64,000 nucleotides of DNA from Streptomyces sp. CCM_MD2014 (GCF_000772045.1 NZ_CP009754.1:8060001-8124000); one strand, 5' to 3'. Shown: positions 50,656 to 60,069, numbered from the stretch's first letter. Numbers and translations are program-made. Notes: generated by a model from the sequence alone, not told the origin.

Positions 50656-53133
50656 TCAACGCAGCCGCCCGAGTGCGTCCCTCAGCCGCCGCGCGTCCCG
50701 CAGCCGTTGCTCGTAGGTGGCCCCCAGCACGAGCAGCACCAGACCGGCGAGGGCCGGAGGCACCCAGCGGGGGAGCGCGCCGGCGACCTGGGTGATGTAC
50801 GGGGCCAGTTCGTGCAGCGTGACCAGCGCGAGCACACCCGCGCCGAGGACCAGCGGCGCCTGGAGACGGTGCCGGGCGCCCGTCAGGGTCACCGCGAGGG
50901 CGGCGACGCCGAGCAGCAGGGGGCGCAGCCAGTGCCCGTCGTCCCAGGCGGCGAACAGACTCGGCACCAGGGTGACGGCCAGCCCGGCGCCGTACGCCGT
51001 CCACGAGGAGACCGCCGTGTCGCGGCGCCGGCGCAGATATCCGACGACCAGCGCGGGACCGGTCACCGGCAGGGTGTAGGCCTCCGGCATGGTGACGTCC
51101 CAGGCCGTCAGGCGCACCCAGGCGGCCAGCAGGAACAGCGCGGCGGCAGCCCAGCCGGCCGGCCGCCGCTCCGGACGCAGGGCGGTGCCCGCCGCGAGGA
51201 CACCGCCGAGGGAGAGCACCAGGGCCAGCACCGGCGGATCGGTCACGGCGAGTGCGAGGGCGAGCAGCCCGGCGGCCGCACCCGCCGCCTCGACCGGTAC
51301 GGTCGCGCGGGAGCCGCTCGTACGCGCCGCGACCAGCGCCGCGACGGCGGGGACGACGAGAACCAGCAGCGCCGTCTGAGGCGGCCGCCAGCCCGCGGAC
51401 GCGCCGATCGCGCAGGCCAGCGCCGTGGCATGGGCGAGGGCGGCGGGCGCGGCGATCGGAGCCGGCCCCGGGCGGCGGCAGACGGCACCGAACACGGCCG
51501 TCAGCGACGTGAGGGCACCGATCGTCGCGGCCTCGGAGGCCAGCGCGAGAAAGGCCAGGTCGACCGAGGTGACGAGAGCCAGCAGCAGCGCCGTGAGGCT
51601 CAGTGGCGACGGCCGCGGCAAGGTGCGGTCGGCCCACTCCGCGAAGCCCAGCGCCGCCACGACCACGGCCCCCTGCGCCACCAGGCCGGCCGTGCAGGGC
51701 AGTCGCAGCACCACCGGGAGGACGGAGACGGCCGCCCAGCCGAGAACGAGCGCCGCCACCGTGACGGCCGCGCGCCGCGTCGTGTTCCGTCCGGCCACCA
51801 GCAGCACCGCGGCCACGGCGGCGAGCACCAACGGCACGGTGGCCGCGTACGGAGGCCAGGGCAGATCCGTGAACACGGCCTCCCGGACGTCCCCCGGCAG
51901 ACCGGACCACGGCCGCGCGCCCTGGGCCGACGGACCGAGGACGGTACCGGCCACCAGGGGAACCGACCACAGCACCGCGACGCACTGGACGGCCGCCGAA
52001 GCACGTACCAGCCCCTGGCGCAGCGGCCGGGGCAGCGCCGTCCGGTCCACCGCCAGCAGGGCGATACCGCAGGCCAGACACCCCGGCACCGTCCACTCGC
52101 CCGGCACCGCCACCCACAGCACCCCGCCGACCCCCGCGACCAGGCACAGTCCCGCGGCCAGAGCGGCGCCCACGGCGACATCGGCGTCGCGGACGAACCG
52201 GCCGGCGGCCAGGGCGACCGCCGCCGCCCCGGCCAGGAGCGCCGCCGCCCGGGCGGCCGTACCCGGGTCGGACGCGGTCCAGCAGAGCCATCCGGCCGAC
52301 AGGACACCGGCGAGGCCCATGCCCAGTGCGCCGGTCACGGCGACGACCCGCACCGGCATCCGGGCCGCTCGCAGGGCGACGGCGGCACCGCCGGCTGCGG
52401 TCACCAGCAGCACGGCCGTCAGCGTGTGCGGGCCCGCGCCGGCGGCTGTCGCCCAGAGCAGCAGGGGGAGATGGGCGGTCGCCACGGCGAGGGGAAGGGG
52501 GTGCCGGAGCCCCGGGCGCGCGTCGTCGCCCGCCGAGCCGCCCTCCCCCGTCTCCCGGGCGCTGGCGGGCGACGGCGCCGGCGGGCCCGCGAGCACGGCG
52601 TACGCGGCCCACACCCCGGCCAGGACGGCGGACGCGCCCGCCGCGTACCCGACACCGTCCGTGCCGGCGAACGCCACCTCGTGAAGCGCGTAGGCGTCGA
52701 GCACGGTCAGGGCCGTCCCCAGCGCGGACACGGCCTCGGCGGTCGACCGCAGCCCGCGCCGCAGCAGCACGACGGGCCCGCCCAGCGCCGCCACGGTGAG
52801 CGCGCCGAGGACCAGCGCGCGTCCCGCGATTCCCAGGTGGCCCCAGCTGACGAGGGTGAAAGCGACCGCCGCGATCGTCAGCAGCACACCGCCGAGCACC
52901 AGCAGGACGTTCTGCACACCGGGCGCCGAGGCCTCCGGCCGCCGGGCGCCGGCGCCCCCGCCGGCTCGCGGCGGCCCGCTCCCGGCGTCCCGGGCGGGCT
53001 GGGGGGCGGCGGCCCGCAGCGTGTGGACCAGCCACTCACGGCGCCGCAGCAGGACGGCACGGCGCAGGTCGAGTTGCCGCAGCTCGGCGTCCAGGAGCCG
53101 CAGCTCCTCGGCCGGGGGCGGAAGGTTCGTCAT
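50656..53133 (-). CDS. Large multi-spanning membrane protein (about 825 aa)
   Basis: Function not recognised. An N-terminal charged coiled-coil-like segment (about 1-40; EELRLLDAELRQLDLRRAVLLRRRE) is followed by a Pro/Ala-rich linker and then about 20 or more hydrophobic helices to the C-terminus. The composition (Ala, Val, Leu, Gly, Trp) and helix pairs recall the SCO-type integral membrane proteins with zinc-ribbon-like or coiled-coil heads, and DUF2339/DUF2157-like families, but no motif identifies a substrate. No signal for an ABC or MFS transporter is seen. Start is uncertain (53133 or 53169). Divergent from an IclR gene. Confidence 0.7.
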   Translation of the reverse strand: MTNLPPPAEELRLLDAELRQLDLRRAVLLRRREWLVHTLRAAAPQPARDAGSGPPRAGGGAGARRPEASAPGVQNVLLVLGGVLLTIAAVAFTLVSWGHLGIAGRALVLGALTVAALGGPVVLLRRGLRSTAEAVSALGTALTVLDAYALHEVAFAGTDGVGYAAGASAVLAGVWAAYAVLAGPPAPSPASARETGEGGSAGDDARPGLRHPLPLAVATAHLPLLLWATAAGAGPHTLTAVLLVTAAGGAAVALRAARMPVRVVAVTGALGMGLAGVLSAGWLCWTASDPGTAARAAALLAGAAAVALAAGRFVRDADVAVGAALAAGLCLVAGVGGVLWVAVPGEWTVPGCLACGIALLAVDRTALPRPLRQGLVRASAAVQCVAVLWSVPLVAGTVLGPSAQGARPWSGLPGDVREAVFTDLPWPPYAATVPLVLAAVAAVLLVAGRNTTRRAAVTVAALVLGWAAVSVLPVVLRLPCTAGLVAQGAVVVAALGFAEWADRTLPRPSPLSLTALLLALVTSVDLAFLALASEAATIGALTSLTAVFGAVCRRPGPAPIAAPAALAHATALACAIGASAGWRPPQTALLVLVVPAVAALVAARTSGSRATVPVEAAGAAAGLLALALAVTDPPVLALVLSLGGVLAAGTALRPERRPAGWAAAALFLLAAWVRLTAWDVTMPEAYTLPVTGPALVVGYLRRRRDTAVSSWTAYGAGLAVTLVPSLFAAWDDGHWLRPLLLGVAALAVTLTGARHRLQAPLVLGAGVLALVTLHELAPYITQVAGALPRWVPPALAGLVLLVLGATYEQRLRDARRLRDALGRLR

Positions 53134-53248
53134 GCCTGGGAGTGTGGCCCCCGCCACGCACCGGGACATGAGCGCGGATACTCAGGCCGTACTCATTGAC
53201 CCCGGTTACGCCTTGCCGGACCGCTCCGGCAGGGCGCAGGGTGGAGGA

Positions 53249-54007
53249 ATGAGCGGTCAGGAGGGCCCCACGCTCATCGCCTCGGTCCAGCGAGCCTTTC
53301 GGCTGATGGAAGCCGTGGGCGCCCACGGGAGCGGCGTACCGGCCAAGCAGCTGGCGCGCGAGACGGGGCTGGCCCTGGGCACCACCTACCACCTGCTGCG
53401 CACCATGGTGCACGACGGCTACGTGCGCAAGCTCGAGGACGGCACGTTCGTCCTGGGGGAGAGGCTGGGCGCACTGCACGCGGGGAGCCGCGACCAGACG
53501 GCGCTCAGCAGAGTCCGGCCCACGCTGACGGAGCTCCGGGACGGCTTGTCGGCCGCGGCCTACCTGACCCTCTACGAGGAGGGCGAGATCCGGGTCGCGG
53601 AGATCGTGGACGGGCCGAAGGCGCCCCGCGTCGACCTGTGGGTCGGCTTCGAGGACGCGGGACACGCCACGGCGCTCGGCAAGAGCGTGCTGCGCGAACT
53701 GGACGCCGACGCCCGCGCCGACTACCTCTCCCGCCACACACTGAACGATCTCACCCCGCGCACCATCACCTACCGCGCCGAGCTGCTGCGCCGGCTCGAC
53801 GCCGCCCCCCGGGGCCCGGCGGTGACCGACATCGAGGAGTACCGGCTGGGCACCGCGTGCGTCGCGGTCCCCGTGCGGCGCGGCGACACGATCGGATCGC
53901 TCGGCATCTCCGTGGACGTCAACCGCACGGCCCACCTCGAAGAGGCGGTGGCGACGCTGCTCGGCACCGCGGAACGGGTGTCCCGGGGCCTCTCGCTCAC
54001 CATCTGA
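53249..54007 (+). CDS. IclR-family regulator
   Basis: 252 residues: winged helix (about 5-65; SVQRAFRLMEAVGAHGSGVPAK...GLALGTTYHLLRTM) and an effector-binding domain (about 80-250; GHATALGKSVL and GTACVAVPVRRGDTIGSLGIS). ATG 53249 follows GGTGGAGGA. A frame open to 53168 would add 27 residues. Divergent from the large membrane-protein gene. IclR proteins usually control catabolic genes; no catabolic partner is adjacent, so its regulon is unlinked or includes the membrane protein. Confidence 0.9.
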   Translation: MSGQEGPTLIASVQRAFRLMEAVGAHGSGVPAKQLARETGLALGTTYHLLRTMVHDGYVRKLEDGTFVLGERLGALHAGSRDQTALSRVRPTLTELRDGLSAAAYLTLYEEGEIRVAEIVDGPKAPRVDLWVGFEDAGHATALGKSVLRELDADARADYLSRHTLNDLTPRTITYRAELLRRLDAAPRGPAVTDIEEYRLGTACVAVPVRRGDTIGSLGISVDVNRTAHLEEAVATLLGTAERVSRGLSLTI

Positions 54008-54091
54008 AAACCGGGCTCTTGTGGCACCGCGGCCGTACCGCGTTTCCTGGATGAGACGGGCAAATCGGACAGTGGTGCAGGGGAGCGAGAA

Positions 54092-54496
54092 GTGAGTGAT
54101 CAGGGCGTCGCGGGGCCGGACGTGCGGGTCGGCTGCCGGGTGGCGAACGGCTGGACGGTGGTCAGGGCCGACGACGAGCTCGACATCGCCTTCGCCCCCC
54201 TGGTCCGGGACGAGGTGGGACGGCGTCTCGCCGAGGGGCACCGGCACTTCGTCCTCGACCTGTGCGACACCCCGTTCATCGACTCCATGGGGCTCGGGAT
54301 GATCGTGGCCGTGACCAAGCGCATCCGGAGTCATCACGGGTCGCTGCTGATCGCCTGTTCCGACCGGCGGATCCTGCAGGTTTTCGCCCTCGGCGGCCTG
54401 AGGGCGGTCTACTCCTTCCACCACTCCGTCGAGCAGGCCGTCGCGCGGCCTCCCGGCGGCGAGGGACTGGCCGGCTGGCCGCCCGCACGGGGCTGA
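54092..54496 (+). CDS. STAS-domain anti-sigma factor antagonist
   Basis: 134 residues. The phosphoacceptor serine is S65 in PFIDSMGLGM. The STAS core spans about 12-110, and a Pro/Gly-rich tail follows (ARPPGGEGLAGWPPARG). GTG 54092 has GGGAGCGAG upstream. Like the STAS gene at 8433, no kinase or sigma gene is adjacent. It follows the IclR gene by 85 nt and may be independent. Confidence 0.88.
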   Translation: MSDQGVAGPDVRVGCRVANGWTVVRADDELDIAFAPLVRDEVGRRLAEGHRHFVLDLCDTPFIDSMGLGMIVAVTKRIRSHHGSLLIACSDRRILQVFALGGLRAVYSFHHSVEQAVARPPGGEGLAGWPPARG

Positions 54497-54610
54497 CGCG
54501 CACGCCACCGCCGGTTCCGTGTTTGGGCCGGCCGCGGCGGTTCACCAGACCGGGAAGCGTGTCCCCCGCGAGCGCGGGAAGGCTGCCCGGTCTCCACGGA
54601 AGGGTGGGTC

Positions 54611-54970
54611 ATGAGAGCACGGGTCGGATGCCGGAGAATCTACGAGGAAGCCACGCCGGAGGACGGCAGGCGAGTGCTCGTCGACCGCCTGTGGCCCCGT
54701 GGCATGAGCAAGGAGAAGGCCGGTCTGGACGAGTGGCTGCGCGACGTCGCCCCCTCGACCGACCTGCGCCGCTGGTATCACCACGACCCCCAGCGGTACG
54801 ACGAGTTCCGGCGCCGCTACTTCGCCGAACTGGAGGACTCCGAGCACGAGGCCGCGGTGCGGCGTCTGCGCGACATGGCGGCACACGGCAAGGTCACCCT
54901 GCTGACGGCCACCAAGGACGTGGACCACAGCGAGGCCGCCGCCCTGGTCCAGTGGCTGGACGGGGCCTGA
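54611..54970 (+). CDS. DUF488-family protein
   Basis: 119 residues, cytoplasmic. Characteristic RVLVDRLWPRGMSKEKAGLDEWLRDVAPSTDLRRWYHHDP matches the YeaO-like branch of DUF488. Function is unknown, though such proteins are predicted to be small enzymes or metal-linked stress proteins. ATG 54611 has GGAAGGGTGGG upstream. Followed by a strong terminator shared with pntB. Confidence 0.9.
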   Translation: MRARVGCRRIYEEATPEDGRRVLVDRLWPRGMSKEKAGLDEWLRDVAPSTDLRRWYHHDPQRYDEFRRRYFAELEDSEHEAAVRRLRDMAAHGKVTLLTATKDVDHSEAAALVQWLDGA

Positions 54971-55000
54971 CGGAGTCCGGGGACGACGGCGCCGTCCGGC

Positions 55001-55051
55001 GGGCCGTTCGGGACCGGGCGGCGCAGGCTGCGGGCCGGTCCCGAACGGCCC
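55001..55051. terminator. Bidirectional hairpin terminator between DUF488 and pntB
   Basis: A perfect 17-bp stem (55001-55017 with 55035-55051), 17-nt loop. It begins 30 nt after the DUF488 stop and lies 2 nt from the pntB stop. Confidence 0.88.
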
Positions 55052-55053
55052 GG

Positions 55054-56514
55054 TCACCGTCCCGCCGTCACCCCCTGCGCGGGGGCCGCCGGTCCGGGCC
55101 CGGCTTCGGGGCCGAGCGCCTGCAGGATGCCCTCGACGCTCCGCCTGGCGTCGCCGAAGAGCATGCTGCTGTTCTCCCGGAAGAACAGCGGGTTCTGCAC
55201 CCCCGCGTAGCCGGAGGCCATCGAGCGTTTGAAGACGACGACCTGCTCCGCCTCCCAGACCCGCAGCACGGGCATGCCCGCGATCGGACTGGCGGGATCC
55301 TCGGTCGCCGAGGGGTTGACCGTGTCGTTCGCCCCGATCACGAGCACGACCGACGTGTCCGCGAAGTCGTCGTTGATCTCGTCCATCTCCAGGACGATGT
55401 CGTACGGCACCCTCGCCTCGGCCAGCAGCACGTTCATGTGCCCGGGCAGCCGCCCGGCGACCGGGTGGACGCCGAAGCGCACCTCGATCCCGCGCTCGCG
55501 CAGCCGCCGCGTCAGCTCCGCGACCGGATGCTGGGCCTGCGCCACGGCCATGCCGTAGCCGGGGGTGATCACCACGGACCGGGCCCGTGCGAGCAGCTCG
55601 GCCGCCTCGTGAGCCCGGATCTCACGGTGCTCGCCCTGCTCCTGGTCCCCGCCGGGCGGGGCCTCGATGCCGAATCCGCCCGCGATGACGGAGAGGAAGG
55701 AACGGTTCATCGCCTGGCACATGATGTAGCTCAGATACGCACCGGAGGACCCGACCAGGGCGCCGGTGACGATGAGCAGGTTGTTGTCGAGCAGGAACCC
55801 GGCCGCCGCCGCGGCCCAGCCGGAGTAGCTGTTGAGCATCGACACGACGACGGGCATGTCGCCGCCGCCGATGGAGGCCACCAGGTGCCAGCCCAGGGCG
55901 AGTGCCAGAACCGTGACCGTCACCATCAGCGGGAGGCTGGGACTGACGGTGAACCAGACCGTCAGCACCACGAACGCGGCCAGGGCCCCCAGGTTGAGGG
56001 CGTTCTTGCCGGGCAGCATCAGGGGCCGGGACTTGATCCGCGCGGACAGCTTCAGGTACGCGACCACGGAGCCGGTGAAGGTGACGGCTCCGATGAAGAC
56101 GCCGATGAACACCTCCGCGTGGTGGATGCCGGTCAGATCGGCGGCGATCCGGCCCCGCGAGCCGTGGGCCTCGACCTCCAGGTAGCTGTTCCAGCCGACC
56201 AGGACGGCCGCGAGCCCGACGAAACTGTGCAGCACCGCGATCAGCTCGGGCATCTGGGTCATCTCCACGCGCCGCGCCCGCCACAGGCCCAGCGCGGCCC
56301 CGATCACCGTGGCGAGCAGGATCAGCGCGATCGGCCCGGCGGAGACGCTCTGTGCCGAGACGACGACGGTCGCCACCAGGGCGAGGGCCATCCCCGCGAT
56401 GCCGTAGACGACGCCGGCGCGCGAGGTCCGGTGCTGCGAGAGACCGGCGAGGCTGAGGACGAACAGCAGGGCCGCGACCAGGTCGGCGGCGCGGGAGGCG
56501 GTCATGGACGTCAT
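55054..56514 (-). CDS. pntB: NAD(P) transhydrogenase, beta subunit
   Basis: Membrane subunit of the proton-translocating transhydrogenase, which makes NADPH from NADH. 486 residues: about nine membrane helices (1-290) and the NADP-binding domain III (about 320-475; VVITPGYGMAVAQAQHPVAEL, FGVHPVAGRLPGHMNVLLAEA). ATG 56514 overlaps the pntA stop by ATGA. The RSVEGILQAL end is typical. Ends at a strong terminator. Confidence 0.95.
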   Translation of the reverse strand: MTSMTASRAADLVAALLFVLSLAGLSQHRTSRAGVVYGIAGMALALVATVVVSAQSVSAGPIALILLATVIGAALGLWRARRVEMTQMPELIAVLHSFVGLAAVLVGWNSYLEVEAHGSRGRIAADLTGIHHAEVFIGVFIGAVTFTGSVVAYLKLSARIKSRPLMLPGKNALNLGALAAFVVLTVWFTVSPSLPLMVTVTVLALALGWHLVASIGGGDMPVVVSMLNSYSGWAAAAAGFLLDNNLLIVTGALVGSSGAYLSYIMCQAMNRSFLSVIAGGFGIEAPPGGDQEQGEHREIRAHEAAELLARARSVVITPGYGMAVAQAQHPVAELTRRLRERGIEVRFGVHPVAGRLPGHMNVLLAEARVPYDIVLEMDEINDDFADTSVVLVIGANDTVNPSATEDPASPIAGMPVLRVWEAEQVVVFKRSMASGYAGVQNPLFFRENSSMLFGDARRSVEGILQALGPEAGPGPAAPAQGVTAGR

Positions 56515-58082
56515 CGGGACTCGCCTCTCGAGAACATGGAGAGCATGCGGCGGGTGACCGCGAAGCCTCCGAAGATGTTGACGCTCGTCAGCAGGATCGC
56601 CACGAAGGACAGCACGGTGACAAGCGCGCTCTCGTGCCCGATCTGCAGGAGGGCGCCGATCACCACGATCCCCGAGATGGCGTTGGTCACCGACATCAGA
56701 GGTGTGTGCAGGGAGTGGTGCACCTTGCCGATCACGTAGTAGCCGATGACCACCGCCAGCGCGAACACGGTGAAGTTCTCCGCCAGCTGTGCCGGGGCGA
56801 AGGCTACCGTCAGGAAGGCCGCGAGCATGCCCAGGCCGATCAGACAGTAACGCCCCGCCGGGGTGAGGCGGGACGGCCTCGCGCCCACCGGGGCGGCGGT
56901 GGCCGCCGCCGGGGCGGTGGCGGGCGGGGCCGCCGACACGGAGACCGGCGGGGGAGGCCAGGTGACCGTGCCCGCACGGACCACCGTCACGGCCCGCTGC
57001 ACCACGTCGTCGAAGTCGACGACGAGCCGGCCGTCCTTGCCGGGGGTGAGCAGCCTGAGCAGGTTGACCAGATTGGTGCCGAACAGCTGGGACGCCTGGG
57101 TGGGCAGCCGGGACGCCAGGTCCGTGTAGCCGATGAGGGTCACACCGTTGTCGGTCACCACGCTCCGGCCCGCGACGGTCCCCTCGACGTTGCCCCCCTG
57201 GGCGGCGGCCATGTCGACGACGACGCTGCCGGGTTTCATCGCCGCCACGTCGGCGGCGGTCAGCAGCCGCGGGGCGGGCCGGCCGGGTATCAGCGCGGTG
57301 GTGACGACCACGTCCACGTCGCGGGCCTGCTCGTGGTAGAGCTCGGCCGCGGCCCGGTCGTAGTCGGCCGACGTCGCCCGGGCGTAGCCGTCGGTGCTCT
57401 CCTCCTGGGCCGCGTCCACCGCGAGGTACTCACCGCCCAGCGACCGCACCTGGTCGGCGACCTCGGGACGGGGGTCGGTGGCGCGGACGATCGCGCCCAG
57501 ACTGGACGCGGCCCCGATGGCGGCCAGCCCCGCGACACCGGCCCCCGCGACGAGGACCTTCGCCGGCGGCACCTTGCCCGCCGCGGTGACCTGCCCGGTG
57601 AAGAAGCGTCCGAAGACGTGCGCGGCCTCGATGACCGCCCGGTACCCGGCGATGTTCGCCATGGAGCTGAGCACGTCCATCGACTGCGCCCGCGAGATCC
57701 GCGGCACCGCGTCGAGGGCGAGCACGGTGACGCCGCGTGCGGCGAGCGCCTCCAGCAGCTCGGGCCGCTGCGCCGGGGCGATGAGGGCCGCCAGCGTCGT
57801 CCCCGCACGCAGTGCCGAGATCTCCTCGTCGGTGGGCGCGTCGACCTTCAGCACGACATCCGCGGTCCAGGCCTCGCCGATGCTCGCCCCCGCCTCGGAG
57901 TAGGCCTCGTCACCGAAGCCGGAGGCGGCGCCGGCCCCCGACTCGACGACGACCTCGTAGCCGAGGCCGAGCAGCAGGCGGACCGTCGAGGGCGTCGCGG
58001 CGACGCGGGTCTCCCCGGGCAGGGACTCGGCGACGACGCCGACGCGTTGAGGTGGTTGATGAGCGGGTTGGTGTCCAGTCAT
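56511..58082 (-). CDS. pntA: NAD(P) transhydrogenase, alpha subunit (fused alpha1-alpha2)
   Basis: 523 residues. An N-terminal alanine-dehydrogenase-like NAD domain (about 10-380; GETRVAATP, VLVAGAGVAGLAAIGAASSLGA), a Pro/Ala-rich linker (about 390-425) and the membrane domain with four helices (about 430-515; HTPLMSVTNAISGI). Many actinobacteria split alpha into two genes; here it is one. ATG 58082 has only a weak ribosome site (GAGAG). Operon with pntB. It supplies NADPH, perhaps relevant to the flavin monooxygenases next door. Confidence 0.95.
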   Translation of the reverse strand: MTGHQPAHQPPQRVGVVAESLPGETRVAATPSTVRLLLGLGYEVVVESGAGAASGFGDEAYSEAGASIGEAWTADVVLKVDAPTDEEISALRAGTTLAALIAPAQRPELLEALAARGVTVLALDAVPRISRAQSMDVLSSMANIAGYRAVIEAAHVFGRFFTGQVTAAGKVPPAKVLVAGAGVAGLAAIGAASSLGAIVRATDPRPEVADQVRSLGGEYLAVDAAQEESTDGYARATSADYDRAAAELYHEQARDVDVVVTTALIPGRPAPRLLTAADVAAMKPGSVVVDMAAAQGGNVEGTVAGRSVVTDNGVTLIGYTDLASRLPTQASQLFGTNLVNLLRLLTPGKDGRLVVDFDDVVQRAVTVVRAGTVTWPPPPVSVSAAPPATAPAAATAAPVGARPSRLTPAGRYCLIGLGMLAAFLTVAFAPAQLAENFTVFALAVVIGYYVIGKVHHSLHTPLMSVTNAISGIVVIGALLQIGHESALVTVLSFVAILLTSVNIFGGFAVTRRMLSMFSRGESR

Positions 58083-58168
58083 GTCCAGTCTCTCGTCGAG
58101 GCGTTGTTGCCCGGTTCCGTACCCAGAGGAGAGCGGCGGGGCACCGAAAACGCCCCCGCACACGGACG

Positions 58169-58849
58169 TCAGCCGAGTCTGGCCGCCACGGCGTCGAGGA
58201 CCCACTCCAGGCCGGTCGCGAAGGACTCCTCGGCGTCCACGTGCGTGCCGTCGTGCACGGCCTTGGCCAGCGCCGGGAAGCGGCCCGTGGCCAGCATGCG
58301 CGTCACGTGCGGGCCCCGGGCGCGCTGCCACTCGCTCTTGGACAGTCCCGTGGCGCGCTCGGCCCGCAGCTCCGTGATCTCGCGCCTGATCGCGCCGGTG
58401 AAGTAGGCGCTGACCGTCTCCACGGCGCGCATGACGGTGTCCACGTCGGCGAGGCCGTCGAGGGCCGCCAGCGTCGCCTCGGACACGGCCAGGCCGTTCG
58501 GGCCCAGGGCCGGGCGGCCGCCGAGCAGGTCGGCCAGCCACTCGTGGCGGAGGGCGGCCCGCCGGGTGCCGTGGGCGAGGGAGCGCAGCGCCTCCCGCCA
58601 GTCGCCGGGTCGCTCCCCGGGCAGGATCTCGGCGTACACCGCGTCCACCATGAGGTCGAACAGGTCGTCCTTGGTGGAGATGTACCCGTACAGCCGCATC
58701 GGACCGGCGTTCAGCCGGGCGGCGACCTTGCGCAGGGAAACCGCCGCCAGGCCGCCCTCGTCGGCGAGCGCGACGGCGGCGGCGACGATCCGCTCCCGGT
58801 CGAGCGGAACGGGGCGATTCGGCTGCTCGGGCCGGTCCCACACAGTCAT
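58169..58849 (-). CDS. TetR-family regulator (TetR_C type)
   Basis: 226 residues: helix-turn-helix at about 18-65 (GLAAVSLRKVAARLNAGPMRLYGYIST) and a TetR C-terminal domain (PF02909-like; about 75-220). Divergent across 67 bp from a TetX-like monooxygenase gene. A palindrome (ATACA-G-TGTAT) overlaps that gene's -10 region, so repression of the monooxygenase by this protein is the simplest reading. Tetracycline-like or other aromatic ligands are plausible, by analogy with TetR-TetX pairs. Confidence 0.9.
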   Translation of the reverse strand: MTVWDRPEQPNRPVPLDRERIVAAAVALADEGGLAAVSLRKVAARLNAGPMRLYGYISTKDDLFDLMVDAVYAEILPGERPGDWREALRSLAHGTRRAALRHEWLADLLGGRPALGPNGLAVSEATLAALDGLADVDTVMRAVETVSAYFTGAIRREITELRAERATGLSKSEWQRARGPHVTRMLATGRFPALAKAVHDGTHVDAEESFATGLEWVLDAVAARLG

Positions 58850-58878
58850 GATCACACCGTACTGACCGCACCGGACGC

Positions 58879-58908
58879 TTGCGTGGCGGCGTACGGCGAA
58901 AATACAGT
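58879..58908 (+). promoter_or_regulatory. Probable leaderless promoter of the TetX-like gene
   Basis: TTGCGT (58879-58884) and TACAGT (58903-58908) with an 18-bp spacer; the ATG at 58917 lies only 9 nt after the -10 box and has no ribosome site. Inference: transcription starts at or near the ATG. Confidence 0.6.
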
Positions 58909-58912
58909 GTAT
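58902..58912. promoter_or_regulatory. TetR-type operator over the -10 box
   Basis: ATACA-G-TGTAT, perfect 5-bp arms, overlapping the -10 element of the monooxygenase promoter. Confidence 0.6.
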
Positions 58913-58916
58913 CGAC

Positions 58917-60041
58917 ATGAGACACCGTATCGCCGTGATCGGCGGCGGACCCGCCGGACTCGCCTTCGCCCGCGTCCTGCACCGCCACGACCGCCCCGTC
59001 ACCGTCCTCGAACGCGAGTCCGGCCCCGGCGTGCGGCCCGCGGGCGGCACTCTGGACCTGCACGAAGGGCTGGGGCAGCTCGCGTTGGACAAGGCGGGGG
59101 TGCTGGCGGAATTCCGGGCGCTGTCCCGTCCCGAGGGGCAGGCCATGCGCATCCTGGACACCGACGGCACCGTTCTGCGCGACTGGCGGCCGGGTCCCGA
59201 CGACCGGGCCAATCCCGAGATCGACCGCGGGCAGCTCCGTGACCTGCTGCTCGGCCCCGTGGACGTCCGCTGGGGCGAGCACGTGACGAAGGTCGTCCCG
59301 GGGACTGGGGACGGCGTGCGGGTCCACTTCGCGGACGGACGGGAGGAGACGTTCGACCTCGTGGTGGGGGCGGACGGAGCCTGGTCCCGAACCCGCCCGG
59401 CGGTCTCGGCGGTGACGCCGCACTACACCGGCGTCACCGCGGTCGAGACCTCCCTGGACGACGTCGACACCCGCCACCCCGACCTGGCCCGGCTGACCGG
59501 CGACGGCTCCGTGGCCGTGTACGGCGTGAACCGGGCGCTCGTCGCCCAGCGCAGCAGCGGAGGCCACGTCAAGGTGTACGCCCAGTTCCGGGCGCCGCTC
59601 GACCGGCACACGGAACGGGACACGGCCGACGCCGGTGCCGTGCGATCGCGTCTGCTGGCCCTGTTCGACGGCTGGGCCGCTCCCGTTCTCGACCTCCTCC
59701 GGCACGGCACCGAGTTCGTCCACCGCCCCCTCTACGCCCTGCCCGTGGCGCACACCTGGACCCATGTTCCCGGCGTGACGCTCCTGGGCGACGCCGCCCA
59801 TCTGATGCCGCCGCTGGGGGCGGGGGCGAACCTCGCGCTGCTGGAAGGCGCCGAACTCGCCGAGTCCATCGCCGCCGCCGGCTCCGGGGACCCGGACGAG
59901 ACCGTCCGCGCCTTCGAGGAGCGGATGTGGGCCCGGGCCGCCAGGTGGGCGGGTTTCACGACGGCCGGTCTGGAACGCCTCGTGGGCCCGGACCCGGCCG
60001 AGGCCCTCGCCCTCTTCGACCAGGTCCAGCCGCCCGGGTGA
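58917..60041 (+). CDS. FAD-dependent monooxygenase (TetX-like)
   Basis: 374 residues, PHBH-fold hydroxylase. FAD motifs: IGGGPAGLAFARVL (residues 7-20), DG in VGADGAWSRTR (about 147-157) and LLGDAAHLMPPLGAGANLA (about 287-305). The overall pattern is closest to the TetX branch that hydroxylates tetracyclines, though natural substrates may be other aromatics. It starts at a leaderless ATG. Controlled by the divergent TetR. It converges with the Rox-like gene. Confidence 0.87.
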   Translation: MRHRIAVIGGGPAGLAFARVLHRHDRPVTVLERESGPGVRPAGGTLDLHEGLGQLALDKAGVLAEFRALSRPEGQAMRILDTDGTVLRDWRPGPDDRANPEIDRGQLRDLLLGPVDVRWGEHVTKVVPGTGDGVRVHFADGREETFDLVVGADGAWSRTRPAVSAVTPHYTGVTAVETSLDDVDTRHPDLARLTGDGSVAVYGVNRALVAQRSSGGHVKVYAQFRAPLDRHTERDTADAGAVRSRLLALFDGWAAPVLDLLRHGTEFVHRPLYALPVAHTWTHVPGVTLLGDAAHLMPPLGAGANLALLEGAELAESIAAAGSGDPDETVRAFEERMWARAARWAGFTTAGLERLVGPDPAEALALFDQVQPPG

Positions 60042-60069
60042 GCGGCGGCTTCCCGCGTTCCCCGGCGCG

